A DNA stretch of 64,000 bases from Collimonas silvisoli (GCF_018305005.1 NZ_JAGQEG010000023.1:1-64000); one strand, 5' to 3'; positions 51,501 to 61,078 are shown, counted from the stretch's first letter. The notes: generated from the sequence alone by a model not told the origin. Translations and numbers: made by a program.

Positions 51501-52046
51501 TTACGATCTGGCGGAGTAAAACCGGTATATCGCTTGATAAGGTACGCGTGCTTCTTTGCCAAGTTGCGCTTGATCGCAACCAGCCGCCGGCGCTTTGCCG
51601 CCTACGGTCTGCAGGCGCTGGATGCTTTGCGTCAGGCCGAAGACGCCAGTCCCGGAAGTTGATTTTGCGCTGAGCAGCAACCACGGAATGGCGCCGGCGT
51701 CGGGACCGGCGTTTTGCGCCTGCACGGCGCCGACCACCTTGCTGCCGTCGATCGATTCCCAGGTCGGGCCGGCGTAGTGGCGGCCTATCTTTTTACCGTC
51801 GCGGTCGAACAGATCGGCTTGCGGCGCCACGAAACGCCATTCGAATTGAGAGGCGTCGGCTTTTGCAACGGCGCATTGATAAATTTGCACGCCGCTGGCC
51901 TGCACTTCCAGCGACAGGGTCTGGGGCGGCGCTACATTCAGATTATCGGGGATGGTGATCGGCGTCGCGCCTGGCGCGCCGGCGCATGCAACAAGCAAGG
52001 GCGCACACCATGTTGCGACTGCCAGGCCTAACATTTTCCTTGCCAT
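51501..52046 (-). CDS. DUF3455 lipoprotein
   Basis: 181 residues, with GGAGGAAGC a strong ribosome-binding site. A short signal peptide ends in the lipobox LVAC (Cys about 21), so it should be a lipoprotein. The mature part PDNLNVAPPQTLSLEVQASG, GVQIYQC, FVAPQADLFDRDGKKIGRHY and AIPWLLLSAKSTSGTGVFG match the DUF3455 pattern. Function is unknown. It stands alone between an ABC binding protein and an XRE regulator. Confidence 0.78.
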   Translation of the reverse strand: MARKMLGLAVATWCAPLLVACAGAPGATPITIPDNLNVAPPQTLSLEVQASGVQIYQCAVAKADASQFEWRFVAPQADLFDRDGKKIGRHYAGPTWESIDGSKVVGAVQAQNAGPDAGAIPWLLLSAKSTSGTGVFGLTQSIQRLQTVGGKAPAAGCDQAQLGKEARVPYQAIYRFYSARS

Positions 52047-52165
52047 TTTGCTTCCTCCAGAAAGTTCGATGGATGTATCGGGCGTATTGTAAAACGTTGC
52101 GCAATTGATGAGCTATTGAGGGTTTCATCATTCATGACATCACCACGGCAAGAGTCATCTGGGGT

Positions 52166-53038
52166 TCAGGCGCGGCTCTTGAACCATGCTGCGGTAGCGG
52201 CGTCGGCGGGGAAGAATGACTCAATCCGTAACTCGTGCACGGTGACGTCGTGCGGCGTACCCATGGTGGCGATCGAGGTGAACAGGTTCAGCTCCACGCC
52301 GTCTTTCTTGATCGTCATCGCCAGGAACGGCAAGACGCGCGTGTCCAGATTCGGCGTTTGCGTGGCGGCCTTGATGCCGGGCAGCGCCAGCAATTGCTCA
52401 AGCAAATCGGTCGCCTCGCTGCCCGGGCCGTCGCTCATGGCTTCGCGCTGTATCCAGTGCAGCAGATCGGCGCCGACATCCTGCCAGTTGACCAGATATT
52501 TCCGGATGGCTTGCGGATCCAGCATCAGCTTCAGGACGTTGGCGCCTTCACGCGGAATCGGCTGGCTCTCCGGCATATCCAGCAGCCACTTGATCATCAT
52601 GGCTGCCGGGCCGTTGCTCATCACCAGGTTCCATAAGCGGTCCACCACCAAGGCCGGATAAGGCGCTTGCTGGGCCAGCATGAAATCCAGCGCCTGCTTG
52701 ACCGACGCCAATTCGGGATCAGACAATTTCCGCTCCTGATAGGCCGGCGCGAAACCTGCCGCCAGCAACATCACATTGCGCTGGCGCAGCGGGATGTCCA
52801 GTACCGTGCCCAATTTCAGGATCAGCTCCCGGCTCGGCTGCGAACGCCCGCCTTCCAGGAAACTGATGTGGCGCTGCGAGATATGGCTTTCGGCAGACAG
52901 CCGCAACTGGCTATAACCGCGTTTGTCGCGCCAGTAACGCAATGCTGCCGCGAAATCGTTAAAGTAGCGATTCCGCGCAGCGTGCTCCGCCTCCGGTTTT
53001 GCTGCGGCCTGTTTTTCTACGAGTTGTCGTGCGCCCAT
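52166..53038 (-). CDS. XRE-family regulator with MmyB-like ligand-binding domain
   Basis: 290 residues. The helix-turn-helix is LRYWRDKRGYSQLRLSAESH, then ISQRHISFLEGGRSQPSREL (about 32-85). The C-terminal two-thirds (ALVVDRLWNLVMSNGPAAMM, ILKWLLDMP-like and LPFLAMTIKKDGVELNLFTS) is the MmyB-like PAS-type domain, which binds small hydrophobic ligands such as fatty acids. Such regulators usually control a neighbouring oxidoreductase or hydrolase. It follows the SnoaL-like gene on the same strand (78 bp) and probably forms a pair with it. Confidence 0.87.
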   Translation of the reverse strand: MGARQLVEKQAAAKPEAEHAARNRYFNDFAAALRYWRDKRGYSQLRLSAESHISQRHISFLEGGRSQPSRELILKLGTVLDIPLRQRNVMLLAAGFAPAYQERKLSDPELASVKQALDFMLAQQAPYPALVVDRLWNLVMSNGPAAMMIKWLLDMPESQPIPREGANVLKLMLDPQAIRKYLVNWQDVGADLLHWIQREAMSDGPGSEATDLLEQLLALPGIKAATQTPNLDTRVLPFLAMTIKKDGVELNLFTSIATMGTPHDVTVHELRIESFFPADAATAAWFKSRA

Positions 53039-53116
53039 AACTTGTCTCCACAGAATTACCGGGCAGTGTAGCCCGGTATCGCAGGGGCTGTCGGCGGTTC
53101 ATTTGATGTGATGGCT

Positions 53117-53515
53117 TCAAGCCGGCAGGTTGGCCGCGTCCAGAAAACCGGTGACGCTGCTGATCCGTCCGTCTGCAGCCACCACCGCGATGTCGGTGCC
53201 GTAAGCCACCGGCTCGGCGCCATCGGCCGCCAACGCCCAGGAAAAACGGACAACATCGTTATGGCCATCCTGTTTGCCATGCAATCCGAAACGCAGCCCG
53301 GCGAATTGCTTCTGCACTGCGCCTATCATGGCGTCCAGCCCGTCATGGCCGGCGTTGCGCATCATCGGATCGACATAGCTTGCGTCAGGCGTAAAGACTG
53401 CCGCTATCGAGGCCCGGCGGCGTACTGCATCTTGCTCGTTCCAAGCCGCGATATAGCGGGTGGCGATGGAGGCTGCTTCGTTTGCGATATTTTTGGCGCT
53501 GGCGGTGCTGGTCAT
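53117..53515 (-). CDS. SnoaL-like (NTF2-fold) protein
   Basis: 132 residues, AAGGAGCA ahead of ATG. The pattern ATRYIAAWNEQDAVRRRASI, YVDPMMRNAGHDGLDAMIGA and DIAVVAADGRISSVTGFLD is the SnoaL/NTF2-like cone-shaped fold. Members are isomerases, cyclases or small-molecule binding proteins; no catalytic residue can be assigned confidently. It is divergent from an exported alpha/beta hydrolase (about 196 bp) and upstream of the MmyB-like regulator on the same strand. Confidence 0.82.
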   Translation of the reverse strand: MTSTASAKNIANEAASIATRYIAAWNEQDAVRRRASIAAVFTPDASYVDPMMRNAGHDGLDAMIGAVQKQFAGLRFGLHGKQDGHNDVVRFSWALAADGAEPVAYGTDIAVVAADGRISSVTGFLDAANLPA

Positions 53516-53710
53516 GATCGTGCTCCTTCAAGGATGGCTGGGTTCGGAGGGATTTGCTTTGTCGTTGTCGACAACTGCATTCTCCACGCCGGACCGGGCA
53601 CAGTCGATTACGTCTCAGGTAATCAAATGCAAGACGAACGGGTCGGCGCAGCAGCAGCCGAATTCAGGGGGTAAGATAGCCGGCTTGCCCTGATTTCCGG
53701 AGAATAAAGC

Positions 53711-54733
53711 ATGCCGAATTCATTGTCTTTCTGGATCGCCGCTTTGCTGCTGAGCGCCACATTTTCTGCCGCGACAGCCCAAACCGCTCCTGCTGCGCCG
53801 GCTTACGGCCCTGAACTGCAGGGCTTCACCTATCCCTATGCGCTGAAACATTACGCCTTCGAATCGCAGGGGCGGCAGCTGCAGATGGGTTATATGGATG
53901 TTGCCGCCAGCGGCGTCGCCAACGGCCGCAGCGTGGTTTTGATGCATGGCAAAAACTTCTGCGGCGCGACCTGGGAGCAGACGATCAAGGCCTTGAGCGC
54001 GGCCGGTTATCGGGTAATTGCACCGGATCAGATCGGCTTTTGCACATCGAGCAAACCTGAGCATTATCAGTATTCGTTTCAGCAACTCGCCAGTAATACC
54101 CACGGCTTATTGGAACAATTGGGCATCCATCAGGCGATCATCGTCGGCCATTCCACCGGCGGCATGCTGGCCACCCGCTACGCCTTGCAGTATCCGCAGC
54201 AGGTGACGCAATTGGTGATGGTCAATCCGATCGGACTGGAAGACTGGAAAGCGCTGGGTGTGCCTTATCGTACGGTCGATCAGTGGTATCAACGGGAATT
54301 GAAGCTGAATGCCGACGGCCTGCGCAACTATGAGAAGAATACTTATTACGTCGGCCGCTGGAAGCCGGAATATGAACGCTGGGTAACCATGCTGGCGGGG
54401 CTAAACCAGGGACCGGGCCATGCGTTGGTGGCGTGGAATTCGGCACTGATCTATGACATGATTTTCACGCAGCCGGTGGTCTATGAATTCAAGGATCTCA
54501 GCATGCCGGCGCTGCTGCTGATCGGCGATGCAGACACCACCGCCATCGGCAGCGACGCTGCTTCAGCGGCGGTAAAAGAAAAAATCGGCCAGTACAAGCT
54601 GCTGGGAAAACAGGCCGCCAAACTGATTCCGCAAGCGACGCTGATCGAGTTTGCCGGGCTGGGCCATGCGCCGCAGATGGAGCAGCCGGCTGAGTTTCAT
54701 CAAGCCTTGCTGGATTGGCTTGCCAAGCACTAG
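53711..54733 (+). CDS. Exported alpha/beta hydrolase
   Basis: 340 residues with GGAGAATAAAG ahead of ATG and a signal peptide ending SAATAQT. The hydrolase fold is shown by VVLMHGKNFCGATWEQ (oxyanion loop), VGHSTGGMLATRYAL (Ser about 154), the acid in LIGDADTTAIG and the base in GLGHAPQMEQP. It is a periplasmic hydrolase of unknown substrate; the group includes esterases, lipases and epoxide-like hydrolases, and the HGKNF loop is typical of a group common in environmental bacteria. Its stop overlaps the end of an antisense S9 peptidase remnant. Confidence 0.85.
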   Translation: MPNSLSFWIAALLLSATFSAATAQTAPAAPAYGPELQGFTYPYALKHYAFESQGRQLQMGYMDVAASGVANGRSVVLMHGKNFCGATWEQTIKALSAAGYRVIAPDQIGFCTSSKPEHYQYSFQQLASNTHGLLEQLGIHQAIIVGHSTGGMLATRYALQYPQQVTQLVMVNPIGLEDWKALGVPYRTVDQWYQRELKLNADGLRNYEKNTYYVGRWKPEYERWVTMLAGLNQGPGHALVAWNSALIYDMIFTQPVVYEFKDLSMPALLLIGDADTTAIGSDAASAAVKEKIGQYKLLGKQAAKLIPQATLIEFAGLGHAPQMEQPAEFHQALLDWLAKH

Positions 54734-54845
54734 ACAGCTGACTCTGTGAGAGGGCATTTGCGTGCGTCCGCGCCCTGCTCTTTCAGCCAAGCTTGCACCT
54801 TGGGATCTTTCACATTTTCGAAGTAGCGATAGGGAGACAGAAGGC
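54730..54845 (-). pseudogene. Remnant of a second S9A prolyl oligopeptidase
   Basis: Directly after the ptrB stop, the minus strand in another frame encodes SPYRYFENVKDPKVQAWLKE then QGADAR before a stop. This is the N-terminal signature of prolyl oligopeptidases (DPYRWLED, DPEVKAWLKAQ). Only about 35 residues remain. It suggests that a paralogous S9 gene once followed ptrB and was deleted, leaving its start. Confidence 0.55.
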
Positions 54846-54859
54846 GATAAAAAATCTGA

Positions 54860-57013
54860 TCAACGTTTTTTAGATTGGCCTATGCCCCACTGCGACAACA
54901 TCCAGGCCATTTCAAACGCTCTTTCCTTGATGGCGTCATAGCGGCCGGAAGCGCCGCCGTGGCCGGCGCCCATATTCACTTTGAGCAGCAGCGGATGGCG
55001 GTCGGTTTTCATGGCGCGCAGTTTGGCGACATATTTGGCCGGCTCCCAATACATGACCTGGCTATCGTTCAAGCCGGTGGTGACCAGCATCGCCGGATAA
55101 GCCTTGCGCTCGATATTGTCGTAGGGCGAGTAGCTGCGCATGTAGTCGTAGGCCGGCTTCTGGTTGGGATCGCCCCATTCCAGGTATTCGCCGGCGGTCA
55201 ACGGCAGGCTGGCGTCCAGCATGGTGCTCATTACATCGACGAAAGGCACCGCCGCGTGCACGGCGTGAAACAGCTCCGGGCGCATGTTGGTGACCGCAGC
55301 CATCAACAGGCCGCCGGCGCTGCCGCCTTCAATGATCAGACGCTGCGGGCTGGTCCAGCCTTGCTGGATCAGGTATTCGGCGCTGTCGATGAAATCATGG
55401 AAAGTGTTTTTCTTGTGCATCAGCATGCCGTCGTCATGCCAGTGTTCACCCATGTCGTTGCCGCCGCGAATGTGCGCTTCGACAAACACCACGCCACGGT
55501 CGAGCAGGCTGATGCGGCTGTTGGAGAAGGTGGCTTCAGCCGGTATGCCATAGGAGCCGTAGCCGTACAGCAGCAATGGCGCGGAGCCGTCCGGCGTGAG
55601 GCCTTTTTTGGCGACAGTCCAGAGCGGCACCTTGACGCCGTCGCGCGCAGTTGCCCACAGGCGTTTGGTTTCATACAGAGTTGGATCGTAGCCCGGCACT
55701 TCCTGTTGCTTCAGCAGTTCGCGCTGGCCGCTCGCCATGTCGATATCGAACACCGTCGGCGGCGTCACCGGCGATTGGTAGGTCAGACGGTAGCGGTGTG
55801 AAGTGAATTCCGGCGTGCCGCCTGGATGCGAGGCGTACACCGCTTCGTCGAACTGCACCGTATGCCAGCTATGCTCGGCGAAGTTGTAGATGCGCGAACG
55901 TTCCTGGGCGTCGGTCTTTTCGCTGACGACCAGGAAATCGCGGAACAATTCCAGGGATTCCAGCAAGACGTGCGGATCGTGGGCGATCAGTTCTTGCCAG
56001 TGGGCCGGGTCCGGGGTCGCCAGCGGCGCTGTCACCAGGCGGAAATTCTTGGCGTCCTTGTTGGTCAGGATGAACAGCTCGCCGTTGCGGTGATCGACGC
56101 TGTAACGGTGTCCGGTTTCACGTCCCAGCACAGAATCAAAACTGCCCTCCGGCCGATCGGCCGGCAGCAGGCTGACTTCGCTGGTGTCGGTGCTTTCGGC
56201 GTCGAGTTCGATGAATTTGCGGTCGCTGCTGTTGCCGACGCCGAGATTGAACTGCTCTACCGCTTCGCGATACACCTCCACCGGTTTGCTGCCCAGCTTG
56301 AGGCGCAACAACAGATCGGAGCGCTTGGTGGTGGCGTCTTCCTGCACCAGGAACAAGGTCTGGCTATCCGCGGCCCATGCCAAGGAAGTCACACGCTCGA
56401 CCGTATCGTCCAGCAATTTCCCGTTGCTCAGATCCTTGATATGCAGCTGATACTGGCGGTAGCCGGTGGTGTCGGTGGAATAAGCCAGGTAACGGTCGTC
56501 CGGGCTGACCGAGAAACTGTCGACCTCAAAGAATTCCTTGCCCTTCGCCAGCTGGTTTTCATCCAGCAGGATTTCTTCCTGGGCGCTGGCGTCATAGGCA
56601 AAGTCGGCAGCGCTATTGGCACGGCGGCGGCAGATGATCGGATACTGCCGGCCGGCTTCGGTGCGGCTGTAATAGTAGAAATTGCCGCGCCGGGTCGGCA
56701 CCGACAGATCGGTTTCCTTCATCCGGCCCTTGATTTCGCCGTAGAGTTTTTTCGATAGCGGCGCCAGGTCTTTGGTCATGGCCTGGGTGTAGGCATTCTC
56801 CGCCTTCAGGTAAGCAATCACCTTGGGATTGGTTTTTTCACGCAGCCAGTGATAATCGTCAGTGACGACCTCGCCGTGGCGGGTTTCCTGCCAGGCCTGC
56901 TTGGCGGCAATCGGTGGTGTTGGAGCGGCGGAAGCTAAGGTGGTGGTGGTGGATGTCATCAGGGCCAGGAATAATGCGCCGAACCAGCCGGCGGGTTGCT
57001 GAAGAAAAGACAT
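54860..57013 (-). CDS. ptrB: Oligopeptidase B
   Basis: 717 residues. An N-terminal hydrophobic segment (WFGALFLALMTSTTTTLASA) looks like a signal peptide, unlike the cytoplasmic E. coli enzyme. The propeller domain (DYHWLREKTNPKVIAYLKAE and onward) precedes the S9A hydrolase domain with EGGSAGGLLMAAV (Ser about 563), GLNDSQVMYWEP (Asp about 651) and GAGHGGASGRYD (His about 684). Oligopeptidase B cleaves short peptides after Lys or Arg. It is transcribed alone on the minus strand and is divergent from the hydratase-helicase pair. Confidence 0.92.
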   Translation of the reverse strand: MSFLQQPAGWFGALFLALMTSTTTTLASAAPTPPIAAKQAWQETRHGEVVTDDYHWLREKTNPKVIAYLKAENAYTQAMTKDLAPLSKKLYGEIKGRMKETDLSVPTRRGNFYYYSRTEAGRQYPIICRRRANSAADFAYDASAQEEILLDENQLAKGKEFFEVDSFSVSPDDRYLAYSTDTTGYRQYQLHIKDLSNGKLLDDTVERVTSLAWAADSQTLFLVQEDATTKRSDLLLRLKLGSKPVEVYREAVEQFNLGVGNSSDRKFIELDAESTDTSEVSLLPADRPEGSFDSVLGRETGHRYSVDHRNGELFILTNKDAKNFRLVTAPLATPDPAHWQELIAHDPHVLLESLELFRDFLVVSEKTDAQERSRIYNFAEHSWHTVQFDEAVYASHPGGTPEFTSHRYRLTYQSPVTPPTVFDIDMASGQRELLKQQEVPGYDPTLYETKRLWATARDGVKVPLWTVAKKGLTPDGSAPLLLYGYGSYGIPAEATFSNSRISLLDRGVVFVEAHIRGGNDMGEHWHDDGMLMHKKNTFHDFIDSAEYLIQQGWTSPQRLIIEGGSAGGLLMAAVTNMRPELFHAVHAAVPFVDVMSTMLDASLPLTAGEYLEWGDPNQKPAYDYMRSYSPYDNIERKAYPAMLVTTGLNDSQVMYWEPAKYVAKLRAMKTDRHPLLLKVNMGAGHGGASGRYDAIKERAFEMAWMLSQWGIGQSKKR

Positions 57014-57270
57014 ATAGTACAGATCCTTCTGTGGATTGATGGCAATCTTCGCGCGCCTGAATTTGCAGCGCTTCCGAACTGCCTCTTATACCTGTAAGGC
57101 CATTGCAATTTTCGAAGTTATCCGTAATTGGCCGGAAATACAATATGCCGGCCTGCGCGTCATCGGCATTCGCGGCTAGAATATCGGGCAATCCCCCCAT
57201 GCATGCAATCCAAGCCCGAGCGCTGCATGGTGCGCCGATCCGCCAACCCATCTATGTTTCGAAGGCTCCC

Positions 57271-58041
57271 ATGTCTCCAACCCAGCAAGCCTGGTCCGAC
57301 GCCGCCGCCATCCTGGCGACGCGCCGCAAAGCCGGCACCCAAGGTGTGCGCCTGCCGCTGCCCATGCGGCCGCTGGATGCCGAGGCGGCGCTGGCGATAC
57401 AGGCGCTGGTGAGCGCACAACTTGGCGACAAGATATGCGCGTGGAAATGCGGCTTGCCGCTCGATGGGCAGCAGGTGCTGGCTCCCATCCATGGCGGCAC
57501 TGTCTGCTCCAGCGGCCCATGTGCCGCATGGACGCATGAAGGCCAGGTCCGGGTCGAGCCGGAATTGGCTTTCATCCTCGCGCAGGATTTACCGCCCCGC
57601 CCATTGCCCTATTCCGTAGCAGAGATCGACAGCGCCATCGGCAGCACCCATCTTGCGCTGGAATTGATCGACAGCCGTTACAGCGATCCGGATCAAGCAG
57701 GCTTTATTGAAAATCTGGCCGACGGCCTGCTCAACCAGGGACTGTACATCGGCCCGCAGGTGGATACGGAGCGTGCATGCAGCGCCGCCGAACTGGCGAT
57801 CCGTGTCAGCATCGGAACCCAGAAAGCAATCCAGCTTGATGGCCGCCATCCCGCCACCAACCCGCGTGCTCCGCTGTATTGGCTGGCTGAGTTCCTGCGT
57901 AGCAGAGGACAGGGCATGCAAGCCGGACAAGCCGTCATCACCGGGTCCTATGCCGGCAGTTTCGAGCTACCCGTGGCGCAAGATATCGTTGTGCAATATG
58001 GCGAGCTGGGCGAACTGAGCGTTCACTTTTCACCAAGATGA
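57271..58041 (+). CDS. 2-keto-4-pentenoate hydratase-like protein
   Basis: About 256 residues from ATG 57271, with AAGG upstream; earlier in-frame starts lack protein character. The pattern IQALVSAQLGDKICAWKCGL, RVEPELAFILAQDLPPRPLP, HLALELIDSRYSD and PVITGSYAG-like closing residues are the MhpD/hydratase family (FAH-like fold). Such enzymes hydrate 2-hydroxypentadienoate in aromatic degradation or decarboxylate oxalocrotonate. No other meta-cleavage genes are near. The last four bases overlap the SNF2 helicase start (ATGA), an unusual coupling of metabolic and helicase genes. Confidence 0.78.
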   Translation: MSPTQQAWSDAAAILATRRKAGTQGVRLPLPMRPLDAEAALAIQALVSAQLGDKICAWKCGLPLDGQQVLAPIHGGTVCSSGPCAAWTHEGQVRVEPELAFILAQDLPPRPLPYSVAEIDSAIGSTHLALELIDSRYSDPDQAGFIENLADGLLNQGLYIGPQVDTERACSAAELAIRVSIGTQKAIQLDGRHPATNPRAPLYWLAEFLRSRGQGMQAGQAVITGSYAGSFELPVAQDIVVQYGELGELSVHFSPR

Positions 58042-60521
58042 ATTCCGCTGCAAATTCGGTCGGCCGTTTCCGCCCGCGCCTGACGCTGCAAACCCTGGGC
58101 CGCGGCGACGGCCTGCTAGGAATGAAACCTTCCGGCCCGTTCGGACCGCGCGGCCCCAACGTGACGGTGGCGCAAATCACCTGGACCTATGTCACCGACG
58201 ACGGCTTGCAGTGGGAGACCGCAGCGCCGACCACGCTGCTGAATCGCCGCCCGGCCTCATCGCAAACGGTTGAAGACAGCCAAGGCCAGCGGCTGTTGCT
58301 GCGCGACCTCGGCGCCGAAGCCGACGCCCTCGATCTGGTCTGGGAACTGGGCCTGCATCCGCTGCCCAGCGATACCCTGCAATGGCGCAGCGATAGCGCC
58401 GCGCAAGCAGCAGAACAGACCCTGGCCTCGCTCTGGACCTTGGTGCAAGAAGATTTCTTCGGCGATTTCTGGGCCGAGCAGTTGCCCGATCTGCAGGCCA
58501 AGGGCTGGGCCATCGTGGTACGCCCCGGCTTTGCCCACGAGAGTGTGGCGGTGGATGCCTGGCATCTGATCGTCAGCCCCGCCACCGGCGAAGTGCTGGG
58601 CAAGGAAGTGGCGGCGCGCATGCGCGGCCGCGAGCAGACCGTGACGGCCTTGGGCCTGCCGGTTGGCGAAGGCTCGTGGCTGCTGACCCTGGGCATCGAA
58701 ATCGATGGCGAAATGGTGGACCTGGTGCCGCTGCTGGCGCACTTGCTGCAACGCGATGCGCGCTGGCTGGACGCCAGGCAGATTGCCTTGATCGACGATC
58801 ACGCCTTGATCATGTTGCGCGCGCCAGGCGGCAAACGGATTGAAGCGCTAGCGGCGCCGCTGAAAGCAGTCGTCGGCAGCATGCTGGAATTGCTGACCGA
58901 TCCCCTGCGCAAAGACGGGCCGCTCATGCTTTCTTCCTGGGACGCCTATCGTCTCGAAGCGATGCGCCAAAGCTTGCTGGATACCCAGCGCGAACGCGCC
59001 GGCGCTCACGGCGGCTGGCAATTGCAGGGCGACAGCGGTCTGCGCGCACTGGCGCAGCGGCTGCAAGGCGCCGGCACGCCGCAAGCCGTTACTGCACCGG
59101 CCGGCCTCGGGGTCACCTTGCGGCCCTATCAGTTGCACGGCGTAGCCTGGCTGCAGTATCTGCGCGAACATCACCTGGCCGGCATCCTGGCGGACGACAT
59201 GGGCCTGGGCAAAACCGCGCAGGCATTGGCGCATCTGCTGATCGAGAAACAAGCCGGCCGTCTCGACCTGCCGGCGCTGGCGGTGCTGCCGACTTCGCTG
59301 ATATTCAACTGGCAAGCCGAAGCCAGGCGCATGGCCCCCAGCCTGCGCGTGTTTGCCCTGCAGGGACCTGAACGGCAACGCGATTTTCCCCGCATGGCGC
59401 AGTACGACCTGATACTCACCACCTACCCGCTGCTGTGGCGCGACCGCTCCGCACTGGAGGCCCAGCCTTTCCACATGCTGATCCTGGATGAAGCGCAAAC
59501 CGTCAAGAAAGCCACCGCCCGCAGCGCCGGCGCCGTGCGGCGTTTGCGCGCGCGGCATCGGCTATGCATCACCGGCACGCCGCTGGAAAATCATCTGGGC
59601 GAACTGTGGACCCAGTTCGATTTCCTGATGCCCGGTTTCCTCGGCGATATGCGCAGCTTCACGCGCTTGTGGCGCAAGCCGATCGAGATCGGCGGCGAAA
59701 CCCTGCGCGCGCAGTTGCTGGCGCAACGCGTCCGGCCGTTCATCCTGAGACGGCGCAAGGATGAGGTGGCGAGCGAACTGCCGCCGCGCAGTGAGGCGAT
59801 CAAACGCGTGCAACTGCAAGGACAGCAGCGCGATCTATACGAAAGTGTGCGCCTGGCCGCCGACGAACAGGTGCGCGGCGTCCTCAAACGCAAAGGCTTC
59901 GCCGGCGGACAAATTACGATTCTGGACGCCTTGCTCAAGCTGCGGCAAGTATGTTGCGACCCCTTCCTGCTGAAAGGCATGGCGCACCCCGACAGCATGG
60001 AACGCGCCAAACTGGAACTGCTGCGCGACATGCTGCCGGCTCTGGTAGACGAAGGCCGGCGCATCCTGGTGTTTTCCCAATTCACCGAAATGCTGGACCT
60101 GATCGCCGGCGAGCTCGATGCCTTGCAACTACCCTGGCTGGCGCTGACCGGCAAGACACCGCCGGCAAAACGCGGCGAGCTGGTGGCGCAGTTCCAAAGC
60201 AAGACCGTGCCGCTGCTGCTGATCAGCCTCAAAGCCGGCGGCGTCGGCCTCAACCTGACGGCAGCCGACACCGTGATCCACATCGACCCATGGTGGAACC
60301 CCGCAGTACAAGAACAAGCCACCGCCCGCGCCCACCGCATCGGCCAGGAGCAAACCGTGTTTGTCTACAAGATAGTGGTCGAAGGCAGTATCGAAGAACG
60401 CATCATCGAACTGCAGGCGCGCAAGGCGGCGCTGGCTGAAGGCGTGCTGGGCAGCGACGCGGCGTTGGCGACCAAGTTCAGCAGCGAGGATTTGCAGTTG
60501 TTGCTGGCGCCGCTGGTTTGA
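58038..60521 (+). CDS. SNF2-family DEAD/H-type helicase
   Basis: 827 residues. After a 330-residue N-terminal region without a clear domain, the SNF2 ATPase core begins LRPYQLHGVAWLQYLREHHL, with Walker A ADDMGLGKTAQALAHL, Walker B LILDEAQ, motif III ITGTPLENHLGELW, then helicase C with LVFSQFTEMLDL, LLISLKAGGVGLNL and ATARAHRIGQEQTVFVYK. It translocates on double-stranded DNA and remodels DNA-protein complexes; the bacterial role is unsettled (transcription recycling or stress). Translation is coupled to the hydratase by ATGA overlap. A long intergenic repeat follows. Confidence 0.9.
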   Translation: MNSAANSVGRFRPRLTLQTLGRGDGLLGMKPSGPFGPRGPNVTVAQITWTYVTDDGLQWETAAPTTLLNRRPASSQTVEDSQGQRLLLRDLGAEADALDLVWELGLHPLPSDTLQWRSDSAAQAAEQTLASLWTLVQEDFFGDFWAEQLPDLQAKGWAIVVRPGFAHESVAVDAWHLIVSPATGEVLGKEVAARMRGREQTVTALGLPVGEGSWLLTLGIEIDGEMVDLVPLLAHLLQRDARWLDARQIALIDDHALIMLRAPGGKRIEALAAPLKAVVGSMLELLTDPLRKDGPLMLSSWDAYRLEAMRQSLLDTQRERAGAHGGWQLQGDSGLRALAQRLQGAGTPQAVTAPAGLGVTLRPYQLHGVAWLQYLREHHLAGILADDMGLGKTAQALAHLLIEKQAGRLDLPALAVLPTSLIFNWQAEARRMAPSLRVFALQGPERQRDFPRMAQYDLILTTYPLLWRDRSALEAQPFHMLILDEAQTVKKATARSAGAVRRLRARHRLCITGTPLENHLGELWTQFDFLMPGFLGDMRSFTRLWRKPIEIGGETLRAQLLAQRVRPFILRRRKDEVASELPPRSEAIKRVQLQGQQRDLYESVRLAADEQVRGVLKRKGFAGGQITILDALLKLRQVCCDPFLLKGMAHPDSMERAKLELLRDMLPALVDEGRRILVFSQFTEMLDLIAGELDALQLPWLALTGKTPPAKRGELVAQFQSKTVPLLLISLKAGGVGLNLTAADTVIHIDPWWNPAVQEQATARAHRIGQEQTVFVYKIVVEGSIEERIIELQARKAALAEGVLGSDAALATKFSSEDLQLLLAPLV

Positions 60522-60577
60522 ATAAAGGCACGAATTCACGCAGCGTTAAGCGTCCGCCGAATGCTGGCGCATATGCT

Positions 60578-60988
60578 CCGTAGTCCGTTAAATGGGGTTG
60601 TTTTTGACGTTGCTGTTGACTTGAATTCCGCATTGAGACGTTGCCAAATGTGCCGGCTGTCAGTCGGGAATTGTGGGAAGACATGTCTGAGCGCAGCGAG
60701 TTGGTCTTCCCACCCGATTGATAGCCGGTGCATTTGGGGACCTCCTGCGGAGGTGACGGCTTTGGCAGGAGCAGTGCTCCTGCCCTTTTCTTTGCTTACT
60801 TTCTTTTGGCGAAGCAAAAGAAAGTGAGTAGCTGCCGGGCTACCCCCGGCGCGCATCCACGGAGTAGCAACCGTTTTAAGTAACGACGACCGCTCATTTA
60901 ACGCAACCGCATTTACTCCGTAGCCCGTTAAATGGGGTCAGAGTAATTTTCGCAAAGAACGCGAAAAAAAACTCTGACCCCATTTAAC
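60578..60988 (-). repeat. Long intergenic repeat, copy B (inverted relative to copy A)
   Basis: About 410 bp, reverse complement of the element at 31701-32072 with small changes, including an extra GC-rich hairpin arm (GGCAGGAGCAC/GTGCTCCTGCC) and a slightly longer far end. Its outer edges both carry TTAAATGGGG-type sequence. Non-coding; it fills most of the gap between the SNF2 helicase and rhlE, and the GC hairpins could end transcription. Confidence 0.8.
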
Positions 60989-61078
60989 TATTAAGGCGGC
61001 TATCGAGCAGCCGCCTGGGATCACCATCCGACGCAAATGGTAAGATACCAGCCCAACAAGCTGCCAAAGCCCACCGCC

